Shown here: positions 17,262 through 25,576 of the stretch, piece by piece
Position numbering within the stretch: position 1 is the stretch's first letter
How the letters are laid out: every line of letters starts with the position of its first letter
Assembly (NCBI RefSeq): GCF_001404515.1
Contig: NZ_CXWE01000005.1
Location: 62,001-126,000 of the forward strand
Direction: 5' to 3'
Length of the DNA: 64,000 bases
Source: Roseibium album
Lineage (GTDB): Bacteria > Pseudomonadota > Alphaproteobacteria > Rhizobiales > Stappiaceae
Notes under the pieces: generated by a model
Seen by the model: the letters and a program-made list of their open reading frames with translations, nothing else
What the model was told of the DNA's origin: nothing
The model's database searches: none
Translations under genes and position numbers: made by a program

Positions 17262-18156
17262 AACTTTCCTCTTTGAATTGCAGGTGAACGAGGTCGGCGG
17301 CCCGGCGTTGCGACCGCACGGCCCCGAATTTCTGTTTGGCGTGTTGAAGACAGCGGCGGGCGTGTTCCTCGTAGCCGAGTTCCGCGATGCGCGCCGTGTT
17401 TGGAAGTTCTATGGAAAAGTCGACGGGTGGCATTCGTTCGATGATGCCGGCAAAATCGATCCAGCCTTCGCCCGGATAGAGCCGCGCATCGCGCGCAAGC
17501 TGGATCATTCCTTCCCTGGTATCGGCAATACCCGGCAGGCAATCGGAAATGTGAAGGAAGTGCAGAAGGTCGGACGGAACGTGGAGCAGTTCACCTATGT
17601 CGACGCGGCTCAGGTGGAGATAAAGCGTGTCCACAAGAATACCGCCATTCGGCCTGTCGGCGGCCCTGACGATATCAAGCACCTCATCGAGCGTCCTCAA
17701 ACGGGAGAAGGACGGAAATTCCAGATCCACCGTCAATCCGTACGGTTCGGCCAGATCGCAGGTTTCGCCATAAACGTCGACCAGGAAATTCCTGTCGTCA
17801 CGGGTCGGCGTCCAGGCACTCATGATCATGCGTTTCGCACCGAGTTCCCCTCCAAGTTCAAGGGCACGCTCGAAGCTGCGCGGATCACAATCTTCTGTTA
17901 TCCGCGCCAACTCAATATCAAGGACTTTCAGACCCGTAGTTGAAAGTGCCGTCTTGGCGGCTTGTACCTGTGCCCGGTTGACCGGTGACTGTGTGAATTC
18001 ACCGTCAACATGCATCGGGATCAAACGCGGTGAAACGGCGTCATATCCTGCCCGCGCCGCGATATAGATCAGCTCAGGAACCGTGGCGCTGATCAGCGTC
18101 AGGTGGGCGAGCGAATAAAGCGGCGTTTCCTGTATCGCCAGGACTTTCGCGGTCAT
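17242..18156 (-). CDS. Sugar phosphate isomerase/epimerase-like TIM-barrel protein
   Basis: A 304-residue protein of the AP-endonuclease-2/xylose-isomerase-like TIM-barrel family. Candidate metal ligands sit at the expected strand ends: Glu in TVDLEFPSF, Asp in GILVDTLYLHLS, His in LHFLHISDC, and Glu in SIELPN. The set is intact, unlike in the QuiC-like protein of the same cluster. Members isomerise, epimerise or dehydrate sugars, cyclitols and keto acids. It is the first gene of the operon and carries the AATATCTGATATT palindrome 48 bases before its start. The substrate cannot be assigned. Confidence 0.75.
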   Translation of the reverse strand: MTAKVLAIQETPLYSLAHLTLISATVPELIYIAARAGYDAVSPRLIPMHVDGEFTQSPVNRAQVQAAKTALSTTGLKVLDIELARITEDCDPRSFERALELGGELGAKRMIMSAWTPTRDDRNFLVDVYGETCDLAEPYGLTVDLEFPSFSRLRTLDEVLDIVRAADRPNGGILVDTLYLHLSRVDIGELLHVPSDLLHFLHISDCLPGIADTREGMIQLARDARLYPGEGWIDFAGIIERMPPVDFSIELPNTARIAELGYEEHARRCLQHAKQKFGAVRSQRRAADLVHLQFKEESYGQRAH

Positions 18157-18201
18157 GAAATGGCTCCGTAGTACGGCTTGCAGATTTATCCTGCGTTTTT
18201 A

Positions 18202-18218
18202 AAAATATCTGATATTTT
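18202..18218. promoter_or_regulatory. Cluster operator, copy 1 (AATATCTGATATT)
   Basis: AAAATATC T GATATTTT, perfect 8-bp arms around a single T, upstream of the isomerase-ALDH-ThDP operon. A degenerate second copy (ATCAAATATTTTT) follows at 18227-18239. The 13-bp core is identical to copies at 24274 and 25477. The rest of the 18157-18506 gap holds no gene. Confidence 0.75.
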
Positions 18219-18506
18219 TATATTTATCAAATATTTTTATTCACCCGCCAGGTTTTCCCGATTTTGACCGGATCCAGTGACCACAATGTCTGATTAACTC
18301 GGATGTGGAGCCAAACGAGTTTCCAGCGGCGACGTCGGGCAGGCAAGCATTCCCTCACCTGCATCAAGTGGCACCGGCCGCACTCTCATGGAGATTCCGA
18401 CCGGCAAAACCGGTGACGCGATCAGGTAAATTTCATTATATTTTTCAGTGAAGTATCATCAATTTGACTACGTGTGGCCAGATCGAGTCGAAAGCCCTGA
18501 ACAGGC

Positions 18507-19319
18507 TCACTCAGAATGATCCCCAGGATCATATTCAGGAAGGAAACGGGGTGGCATCGGCCCCTTGTTGCGGCCGCCCTGGTTCATCTGTTCCCAGGAA
18601 TGGGCAAGAATGCCGACGGATCGCGACAGACAGAACAGCCCCCGTGACAGCGGAGAGGGAAACCCGAGTTCGCAGAAGATGACGGCAGTGGCACCGTCAA
18701 TGTTCATGGCGATCGGAGTGCCACGCGCACGTCCGAGTTCTGCCTGAACGGCTTCTCCGATATCAGCGTAACGTCCTGACACGGTTCCCTCGCTGGCCGC
18801 CGCCCGGACCAAGGCCATCAACCGAGGTGCGCGTGGATCTGTCGGCTTGTGAAAACGATGCCCGAAGCCTGAGACGATCTTTCCGTATTCGGACCGCCAG
18901 TTGTCGAGGCCTTCCTGGACGGCATTGATAAGCACTGTTCCCTCATCAAGGCGCCTGGAAATGTCATAATAAAGTTCGGCGCATTGCTCGCCGGCACCGC
19001 CATGAACGTCGCCCAACATGTTGACGCCGGTTGCAATTGCGTTGTTCAGGCCCAGTCCACATGTCGACGCCATCCGGGCGGCCGCGATCGAAGGCGCCTG
19101 GGGCCCATGATCGACTCCAGCAACGAGAGCCGCCTCGAACAGGCGCGCCTCCGCCTCGCTTGGCGTTCCGCCACGCACCATCAACCAGATCATTTGCGGA
19201 AAGCTGACGTTCCCGATGAGTTCCTCGATCGGTGTCCCGCGAAAGGCAATCTTGCCCGGCTCCATCTCTATGATGGACGTGCGCCACCAGTGCCGGATTG
19301 CATCCGCATCCGTGCTCAT
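18507..19319 (-). CDS. Citryl-CoA lyase / short citrate synthase-family protein
   Basis: A 270-residue citrate synthase-fold protein lacking the long N-terminal part of true citrate synthases. The catalytic residues align: His106 (GDVHGGAG), His154 in GFGHRFHKPTDPRA, and Asp208 in MNIDGATAV; VDHG near 71 corresponds to another oxaloacetate-site His. Short forms are usually citryl-CoA lyases, splitting a 3-hydroxy-3-carboxyacyl-CoA into acetyl-CoA and an oxo acid. The start is the ATG at 19319 with AAGGAA before it, rather than the longer frame to 19427. It is the last gene of the TRAP/QuiC-like operon. Substrate specificity is unproven. Confidence 0.75.
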   Translation of the reverse strand: MSTDADAIRHWWRTSIIEMEPGKIAFRGTPIEELIGNVSFPQMIWLMVRGGTPSEAEARLFEAALVAGVDHGPQAPSIAAARMASTCGLGLNNAIATGVNMLGDVHGGAGEQCAELYYDISRRLDEGTVLINAVQEGLDNWRSEYGKIVSGFGHRFHKPTDPRAPRLMALVRAAASEGTVSGRYADIGEAVQAELGRARGTPIAMNIDGATAVIFCELGFPSPLSRGLFCLSRSVGILAHSWEQMNQGGRNKGPMPPRFLPEYDPGDHSE

Positions 19320-19427
19320 GCTTCGCTTCCTTCTCATTTCCGGTTTTCGTCTGCCCTGCAGATCAACATGACAATCATCTTCAATCAACAAATACACCGC
19401 TGCAATGCTGTCTTCATCAAAGCGCAC

Positions 19428-21299
19428 TTATGCCTTGCGCTGACACTTCAGTTGCGCCGCCAACCGCATCGACGCATTGGTTGCTCCGTATCCCTGGTAA
19501 CCCGCCCGTCTCTCGACAATCTCGAAAAAGAAACCGTTGAAGATTGGCCGACTGTAAATCTGGAAATACTCGGCGTCTCCCAGTCGTTCATAGAGGATAT
19601 TCCCGGCTCGCATTCTATCAACCAGCTCCGGATCCAGTGCATATCGGACACGCAGGTCCTCATAGTAATTCTCGGACACTTCGAGCCTTGCGAAATCCTG
19701 ACCGTCAAGCGTCGCGGAAGTCTCGAATATGTCGTCCGTCAGAAATGCGATGTGCTGGACGCCGGCTCCAATACGATCCGCGAGGAAGGTTGCTGCAAAT
19801 GTTTTCTGCCCGACAGCACCATTGAGATTCAGCCTCAACTCTCCCTCCGGAGATTCAACGGGCTGAGAATGTATGATGCCCGACGGATCCGCCACGCTGA
19901 CGATCTCCGATTTCCGCATGTCGAACGTCGTCGCATAATAGAGAAGCCAACTCCTCATTTCATCATCCGCCATCGTCTGGGCAACGTGGTCGATGCGTCT
20001 GAGTCCGGCCGGGGGGATGGCTGCTGTTTTTTGGACCGGTTCGAACTCGATGTCCCACACGCGATGCAGGTTGGACCTTTCATCGATGAAGTGAACGACC
20101 GACCCGCCAACGCCACGAATGGCAGGAATGTCCAGTTCGCCCGTCCCCACCGGTTGAGAATAGAGCTCCGTTCCGAGCGCCGTCGCACGTTCAACCGCCA
20201 GTTTTGAATCGTCCACCCGAATCCCCATGTCGCAAACACAGGGGCCGTGATTGGCAAACGCAGAACGCGCATAACCGCTTTCGTCGGAATTGACGACAAT
20301 ATTGATTGCCCCCTGACGAAGCAGCTCGACCGACTTGGCGATATGCCGCCGCTCCATTCTGAAACACATCGATACCAGAACAGCCACCAGTTGCTTGTGA
20401 GTGGTTTCATCGACTGCGAATTCGATAAACTCGATGCCGCGAACCCGGCTTCTTGCCGGCAGACCGGGAGCCGGCAAGGAAATACCGGGCTCCGACCCGA
20501 AGGCTTCATCCAGCAAGGACACAAGCGCTCTGTATCCGTCACGGGTGAGCTGTTCGGCGCTCGTTGCCTGCCCCTGTTCTCCGACACGTGCGATAGACCA
20601 GGCTTCCTGATATCCAGCGCGTGCGAGCACCTTGACAAAGCCGTTCAAATTCAGCCGTCCAAGACCCGGCAACATGCCGAATTGCCGCTTCAACATCCTG
20701 ATGTCGGTATCCAGTCGTGGCGCGTCGCTCAGCTGGACGTGAAATATCTTTCCGCCGTCGAGGTCACGCAAATCCGCAGGTCGCCGCCCCCCCGCCAGGG
20801 AGAAGTAACTGTTGAGCGCGAGACCGAAATTCGACTGCCCGACAGCATCGACGATTTTGCGCGCATCGCTGTCGTGCGTGATCCGCTGTGCCCAGGGCAA
20901 GGCCAGATAGGCAAGCCGAATGTCACGATTTGCAGCCAACTCCGCTGCCCGGGCCAGGTCATCCGCAATCCTTGAAAATTCGACACCATCCTTCATGACC
21001 CTGGCGGATCCAACCAGCAGAAGGTCCGTGCCCAGAGCTCCCATAAGATCGAATTTCGCCTCCAGACGATCGAATTCAGCAGCCTGGTTTTCCTGCCCTT
21101 CCAGATTCCGGAACGGTTGTAGCAGCCCGATCTCAAGTCCCAGTTCCTGTGCCATCGCGCGAATGTCGGACGCAGAGCCGTAAAACCCGGTGAAATCGGG
21201 TTCGTGCAATTCCGCGCTCTTGAAACCGGCAGAAGCAATCGCCCGAAGTTTGTCCGGCAAGTCTCCCGGGACCGATGTTGTCGCCATGCAAAGTGTCAT
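19428..21299 (-). CDS. QuiC-like fusion: degenerate dehydroshikimate dehydratase TIM barrel plus HPPD-like dioxygenase
   Basis: A 623-residue fusion. Residues 1-265 align with the dehydroshikimate dehydratase barrel and 285-600 with a 4-hydroxyphenylpyruvate-dioxygenase-like domain. In Pseudomonas QuiC1 the metal ligands are Glu134, Asp165, Gln191 and Glu239 (recalled). The equivalents here, at a constant offset of two, are Leu132 (AYLAL), Asn163 (ALNSYF), Gln189 (VQLSD) and Ala237 (SIARV), so three of four are lost. The dioxygenase half keeps His438 (RIDHV), His516 (GVQHIAF) and Glu593 (FFEIVER), the usual Fe(II) triad. The ATG overlaps the DctM stop (TGATG). It is therefore probably not a functional dehydroshikimate dehydratase. 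Confidence 0.8.
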   Translation of the reverse strand: MTLCMATTSVPGDLPDKLRAIASAGFKSAELHEPDFTGFYGSASDIRAMAQELGLEIGLLQPFRNLEGQENQAAEFDRLEAKFDLMGALGTDLLLVGSARVMKDGVEFSRIADDLARAAELAANRDIRLAYLALPWAQRITHDSDARKIVDAVGQSNFGLALNSYFSLAGGRRPADLRDLDGGKIFHVQLSDAPRLDTDIRMLKRQFGMLPGLGRLNLNGFVKVLARAGYQEAWSIARVGEQGQATSAEQLTRDGYRALVSLLDEAFGSEPGISLPAPGLPARSRVRGIEFIEFAVDETTHKQLVAVLVSMCFRMERRHIAKSVELLRQGAINIVVNSDESGYARSAFANHGPCVCDMGIRVDDSKLAVERATALGTELYSQPVGTGELDIPAIRGVGGSVVHFIDERSNLHRVWDIEFEPVQKTAAIPPAGLRRIDHVAQTMADDEMRSWLLYYATTFDMRKSEIVSVADPSGIIHSQPVESPEGELRLNLNGAVGQKTFAATFLADRIGAGVQHIAFLTDDIFETSATLDGQDFARLEVSENYYEDLRVRYALDPELVDRMRAGNILYERLGDAEYFQIYSRPIFNGFFFEIVERRAGYQGYGATNASMRLAAQLKCQRKA

Positions 21300-22594
21300 C
21301 AGCCGCCGTATCCAAGAAGCCTCGGAAGAAACAGAACGATTTCGGGAAACAGGATCATCAGGACCAGAGCGCCGATCAGAACTCCCAGGAACGCCCAGAC
21401 TTCTGAAATGATCTCGCGCAGCGGAATTCCCGTCACCGCGTTGATCACGAAAAGCAATATTCCATAGGGCGGCGTGATCAGGCCGATCATGGAATTGACC
21501 ACGACAAGAACACCGAAATGCACAAGATCAATGCCGAGATCCCTGCATGTCGGGATGAACAGCGGCACGATCACCAGGATGATCGTTGTCGCGTCCAAAA
21601 TACATCCCAGCAGCAGAACGAGTATGTTGACACCGATCAGGAACACCAGTGGATGCACATCAACTCCCCGCAGGAACTGAGACATCATTGCGGGGATGTT
21701 TTCGGAGATGACCACGAAGTTCAGGATCAGGGCGCCACCGATGACAATACCGACGGCCGCTGACGAGCGCGCGCTTTCAACAAAGATCCTGTAAAGACCG
21801 TGCCAGGAAAGAGCCCTGTAGAACAGGCCGGCCAGTAGCAGCGCGTAAAATGCGGCAACGGCAGCCGCCTCTGTCGGCGTCGTGACACCGCCGTATATTC
21901 CGACGAGCAGGATCACGGGCATCAGCAGCGCGGGGAACGCATTGGCGGTGTATCTCGGCAACTCGCGCAACGGGACCGGCTCCTCGATGGCGAAGCCGCG
22001 CTTTTTCGCAAGGTAGTAGTTCATCGCCATCAGTACGCCACCCATGACCAGTCCGGGCAGAATACCTGCCAGGAACAGCGCGCCGATGGAGGCATTGGAC
22101 ACCAGCGCGTAGAGCACCATGGGGATCGACGGCGGAATGATCGGGCCAATCGTGGCGGACGCGGCGGTGATGGCGGCTGCGTAACCCCGCGAATAGCGGC
22201 CATCTTTCGTCATCATGCCGATGATGATCTTGCCGATACCTGCCGCGTCGGCAACGGCAGAACCGGACATTCCGGAAAAAATCAGGGATGCGACAACATT
22301 GACATGTCCGAGACCGCCCTTGAACCGGCCAACTGCGGCAACGCAAAAGTTCAGAAGCCGTTCGGAGATTGTTCCCGCATTCATGATGTTCGCTGCCGCG
22401 ATGAACAACGGCACGGCCAGCAGCACGAAACTGTTGTAGAGCCCCTGGAGTATCTTTTCTCCCGCAAGCGCAACGTCCAGTCCGGCAGCGCCGAGATAGA
22501 CCAGCGAACCCAGAATGATGGAATAGCCGATTGGGGTTCCGATGGCCGCAAGACCGAACAGGGTCAGCAGACAGAGAGCGAGTTCCATGCTCAT
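21299..22594 (-). CDS. dctM: TRAP transporter large permease (DctM)
   Basis: A 431-residue integral membrane protein with about twelve hydrophobic segments and DctM features: the start ELALCLLTLFGLAAIGTPIGYS, the GSAVADAAGIGKI segment and IGPIIPPSIPMVLYA. DctM forms the sodium-driven transport channel for carboxylates. It overlaps dctQ by 4 bases (ATGA) and the QuiC-like gene by one base, so uptake and metabolism are translationally coupled. This supports an organic acid substrate for the cluster. Confidence 0.9.
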   Translation of the reverse strand: MSMELALCLLTLFGLAAIGTPIGYSIILGSLVYLGAAGLDVALAGEKILQGLYNSFVLLAVPLFIAAANIMNAGTISERLLNFCVAAVGRFKGGLGHVNVVASLIFSGMSGSAVADAAGIGKIIIGMMTKDGRYSRGYAAAITAASATIGPIIPPSIPMVLYALVSNASIGALFLAGILPGLVMGGVLMAMNYYLAKKRGFAIEEPVPLRELPRYTANAFPALLMPVILLVGIYGGVTTPTEAAAVAAFYALLLAGLFYRALSWHGLYRIFVESARSSAAVGIVIGGALILNFVVISENIPAMMSQFLRGVDVHPLVFLIGVNILVLLLGCILDATTIILVIVPLFIPTCRDLGIDLVHFGVLVVVNSMIGLITPPYGILLFVINAVTGIPLREIISEVWAFLGVLIGALVLMILFPEIVLFLPRLLGYGG

Positions 22595-23151
22595 ACCGCT
22601 TCATCTCCCTGCTGGATGGACGGCGCTTCATGCTCGTGACCGGGGATTTCATGTTCACCGTCAGGGGGGCCGTGTCGCTGGATGTCAATGAAGCGCCATG
22701 CGTATCGGACAATGACGGCAATCATGAAAACCGCGTAGATCGAGAACACAGTGCGCAAGGGTATCTTCTTGTCGGTGAACGGGTTTTCGACCGTCGCCGT
22801 CTTCCGGATTTTCATCCAGTCGATGTAGTCCCAGGTTGGCAGAAACGACCAGACCATGCCCGCAACGATCGCCGCTGCGGAAATCAGGGCAAGCACCTTC
22901 TGCACGCCCCGGGGGGCCGCGAGATAGAAGATGTCGAAGGTCACATGGTCTTTTTCACGAACAAGAAACGCATTGCCGAAAAAGACGATCCAGACCCAGA
23001 GGATTAGGCAGAATTCCAGCGTCCAGCCAAACGGTGTGACCAGGACGTATCGGGAAAAGATCTGCAGAAGAAAAGTGAAGAACATCGCCGCCAGCATGGA
23101 GGCGGCGGCGCCCTCTGCGCCGCGGATGAACCATTTTGAAATGCTGTTCAT
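22591..23151 (-). CDS. dctQ: TRAP transporter small permease (DctQ)
   Basis: A 186-residue protein with four hydrophobic segments, including AAASMLAAMFFTFLLQIFSRYV and LEFCLILWVWIVFFGNAFLV, the DctQ pattern. The C-terminal 25 residues are His/Glu-rich and probably cytoplasmic. DctQ binds DctM and completes the TRAP membrane unit. It starts 30 bases after dctP, and its stop overlaps the dctM start. Confidence 0.85.
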   Translation of the reverse strand: MNSISKWFIRGAEGAAASMLAAMFFTFLLQIFSRYVLVTPFGWTLEFCLILWVWIVFFGNAFLVREKDHVTFDIFYLAAPRGVQKVLALISAAAIVAGMVWSFLPTWDYIDWMKIRKTATVENPFTDKKIPLRTVFSIYAVFMIAVIVRYAWRFIDIQRHGPPDGEHEIPGHEHEAPSIQQGDEAV

Positions 23152-23181
23152 GATAGTTCCCCCGCGGCGCCGGTCTTTCGT

Positions 23182-24192
23182 TTATTTGCCCAGTGCGTTG
23201 ATCTGCTCCAGCACGCCTTCCGGCCACGTGGCGGCAAACTCGCTTTCCAGGTACATGGACTGGACCTGGTTGCGGAACGCCTCCTGATCCGGCTCGTAGA
23301 TTTCCATGCCCTGCTCTTCCAGGAAGGCGACGAGTTCCTGCTCCTTTTGAAGCTGGGTCATGCGACCTGCTTCTGCAGCTGCATCAGCGGCTGCTTGCAC
23401 CGTCGCCTGCTGTTCGGGGGTCAATGCGTTGAACACTTCCGCATTCATTGCGATGTAATTGAGATCGACCAGGTGCGACGTCAGGATGATCTGGTTGGTT
23501 ACCTCGTAGAATTTCGCATCCACGACCGTTGGCAGCGGATTGTCCTGTCCGTCGACCGCGCCGGACGACAGGGCTGTGTAGACCTCGGCAAAAGCCATGG
23601 GTGTCGGCGAGGCTCCAAGGGCCTTGCCCAGGAACTGCCAGGCATCCGTTCCCGGCATCCGCAGGTTCACACCGGCAAGGTCCGCAGGCGTCTTGACTTC
23701 CAGTTCGTCCTTGCTCTGGCGCAGGTTGACTTGCCTGCGGCCGAGATACATGACGGACAGGAGCTTCACACCGAGTTCCTCTTCAGCCTTTTTCTTGAAG
23801 GCATCCATGAGCGGAGCATTGAAGACGGCGACCTGATGATCGGCATCCTGATGCACATATCCGGCGGTGAAAATCGAAAACTCGGGAAAGAACTGCGCGA
23901 GTTCCTGGGCCGAGGCGATCGACATTTCCAGGTTCCCCCGGCTGATCGCGTCAAGCTCGGTTCCCTGTGCGAAGATCGTCCCGTTGTAACTCGGAGAATA
24001 GTCGGCGAATTCTGCGACCATGGGTCCGAAGACGTCGCGCATGGCGACAGAACGCTGGTCTGTTTCTGATCCGGATGTTGCAAGCCGCAGCTGGACCTTG
24101 TCGGCCGCCCAGGCGCCCGCAGTTGCACCGGCAAGAACACCGGCCGCAACGAAAGCCTTGAGTGCCGTACGGCGAGTGAAATTCACGATCAT
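23182..24192 (-). CDS. dctP: TRAP transporter solute-binding protein (DctP)
   Basis: A 336-residue periplasmic binding protein. A signal peptide (RRTALKAFVAAGVLAGATAGAWAAD) precedes the DctP fold: VQLRLATSGSETDQ, GTELDAISRGNLEM, and the ligand-carboxylate Arg in the GVNLRMPGT segment. The start at 24192 is chosen because GGAGGAAGAG stands just before it. A longer frame to 24423 would run through the operator and into the neighbouring gene. The conserved Arg in this position normally pairs with the carboxylate of the ligand, supporting an acid substrate. First gene of the dctPQM-quiC-like-citryl-lyase operon. Confidence 0.9.
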   Translation of the reverse strand: MIVNFTRRTALKAFVAAGVLAGATAGAWAADKVQLRLATSGSETDQRSVAMRDVFGPMVAEFADYSPSYNGTIFAQGTELDAISRGNLEMSIASAQELAQFFPEFSIFTAGYVHQDADHQVAVFNAPLMDAFKKKAEEELGVKLLSVMYLGRRQVNLRQSKDELEVKTPADLAGVNLRMPGTDAWQFLGKALGASPTPMAFAEVYTALSSGAVDGQDNPLPTVVDAKFYEVTNQIILTSHLVDLNYIAMNAEVFNALTPEQQATVQAAADAAAEAGRMTQLQKEQELVAFLEEQGMEIYEPDQEAFRNQVQSMYLESEFAATWPEGVLEQINALGK

Positions 24193-24268
24193 CTCTTCCT
24201 CCCTGAGATTATGTCTGCATTCCTCGACTGCGGAGGATGCCTGATTATTTGATTTATGCAAGATTTTT

Positions 24269-25375
24269 TTAAAAATATCTGATATTTTGTGAAATATCGT
24301 TGCCAAACGTTCGCGCAATGGTGGCTTCAAAGGGCGGGATCTCGATACGCCGGCACGTTTGTGCCGAAACCTGAATGGCCTCGATAACCTGCAGCGTCTT
24401 GACCCCCTCGGCTCCGGAAACAATCGGCTCGGCGCTGCCCGCTATGACGTCGCAGAAATGCCGGATCTGATTGACCAGGGGATCGGATGCGTCGCGCACA
24501 AGGGAGGTCGCGGAAATCGGTGTCCACCAGTCGCGCTGCCGGTCGTTGTGCGACCAAATTCGCAGGTCAGGCAGCGACAAGGACCCTTCAGACCCGCCAA
24601 TCTTGTAACAGTGCTCGGCCGTGGGCGCGTATTTCGGATTTTCCCGCGCCGTGAATTCCCAGCTCCAGGGGGCGACGATACTGTCGGAAACCGTGAACGA
24701 CCCGACGGCACCATTGCCGAATTCCAGCAATGCGCTGGCAACGTCTTCATTTTCGAAACCCCTGGCGGAGGCCGCGGAAATGGCCTGCACGGCGACGATC
24801 TCGCCGCACAGGTATCGAAGGAGGTCGATGTCATGAACCAGATTGACCGAAATCGGACCGGCACCGGATCTTTTCCGCCACGGCGCTTCGTCAAAATATT
24901 GATCGGGTTTGTAGAACCAGCAGGTACCGTGCACCGCCCTTATGTCACCGATCAGCCCGTCTTCGATCGCATCTTTGGCGCGTTGGATCAGGGGATTGTA
25001 ACGTCTGTGATGTCCGACGAGCAGCGGTGTCCCCTCCTGCAAGGCCAGTGCAACCAGCGCATGGGCTTCCCTCGACGAGGTCCCGATCGGTTTTTCGACG
25101 AGCACCGGACAACCGCGTTCAACACAGGCACTCGCCTGGTCAACATGCAGCGGGGTCGGGGTTGCGAGTACAACACCGTCAACCTCGATCGAATCCAGAA
25201 GCGCATCAATGGTTTCAAAGCAGTCGACACCCCGCTCGCGGGCTGCCATCCGGCCGCTTTCCTGCGGATCGACCGCGGCGGCAAGCTCGACACCCTGAAC
25301 CTGGACTATTGCGTCCGCGTGACGCTTGCCAACCAGCCCCAGGCCGGAAATGGCAAGCCGGAGAGAAGAATTCAC
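24269..25375 (-). CDS. Gfo/Idh/MocA family oxidoreductase
   Basis: A 368-residue NAD(P)-dependent dehydrogenase. The Rossmann motif is GLGLVGKRHA (N-terminal) and the catalytic-region motif VEKPIG is near residue 95, followed by GHHRRYNP, as in inositol, glucose-6-oxo and shikimate-type members. The start is GTG 25375, seven bases after AAGGGAG; the longer TTG start would be placed before that site. It stands between the GntR gene and dctP and has its own copy of the cluster operator upstream. It probably oxidises a hydroxyl on the imported cyclic or sugar-like acid; the substrate is unknown. Confidence 0.85.
   Translation of the reverse strand: MNSSLRLAISGLGLVGKRHADAIVQVQGVELAAAVDPQESGRMAARERGVDCFETIDALLDSIEVDGVVLATPTPLHVDQASACVERGCPVLVEKPIGTSSREAHALVALALQEGTPLLVGHHRRYNPLIQRAKDAIEDGLIGDIRAVHGTCWFYKPDQYFDEAPWRKRSGAGPISVNLVHDIDLLRYLCGEIVAVQAISAASARGFENEDVASALLEFGNGAVGSFTVSDSIVAPWSWEFTARENPKYAPTAEHCYKIGGSEGSLSLPDLRIWSHNDRQRDWWTPISATSLVRDASDPLVNQIRHFCDVIAGSAEPIVSGAEGVKTLQVIEAIQVSAQTCRRIEIPPFEATIARTFGNDISQNIRYF
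24272..24288. promoter_or_regulatory. Cluster operator, copy 2 (AATATCTGATATT)
   Basis: AAAATATC T GATATTTT, perfect 8-bp arms, 80 bases upstream of dctP and overlapping the last codon of the Gfo/Idh gene. Identical in its 17 bases to the copy at 18202-18218. Confidence 0.75.
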
Positions 25376-25476
25376 CGATATGCTCCCTTGAAAAATCGAA
25401 GATGTCCGCACTGCCCTGTTTCAGATGGCAGTTCGAGCTGGCCGCGATGTTAGGGAAAGCATCACTCAATTGCAAT

Positions 25477-25489
25477 AATATCTGATATT
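25477..25489. promoter_or_regulatory. Cluster operator, copy 3 (AATATCTGATATT)
   Basis: AATATC T GATATT between the divergent Gfo/Idh gene (start 25375) and gntR (start 25577). Its position allows control of both directions and autoregulation of gntR. Confidence 0.75.
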
Positions 25490-25576
25490 TTTATTTTTGA
25501 CTTATATTATTGCGATTTGTGCAGTTGTTTTCCTTGTGATAAATACAGGATAATTCCGATTTTACCGGTTAAAACG

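Noticed and set aside
18984..20207. Plus-strand frame of 407 codons spanning the citryl-lyase-like and QuiC-like genes
   Set aside because: It crosses a gene boundary on the opposite strand and has no recognisable domain.
19428..21299. Calling the QuiC-like protein a 3-dehydroshikimate dehydratase
   Set aside because: Three of four metal ligands are replaced and no protocatechuate pathway genes are near.
22531..24069. Plus-strand frames opposite the TRAP genes (for example 23347-24069)
   Set aside because: Antisense shadows of dctQ and dctP.
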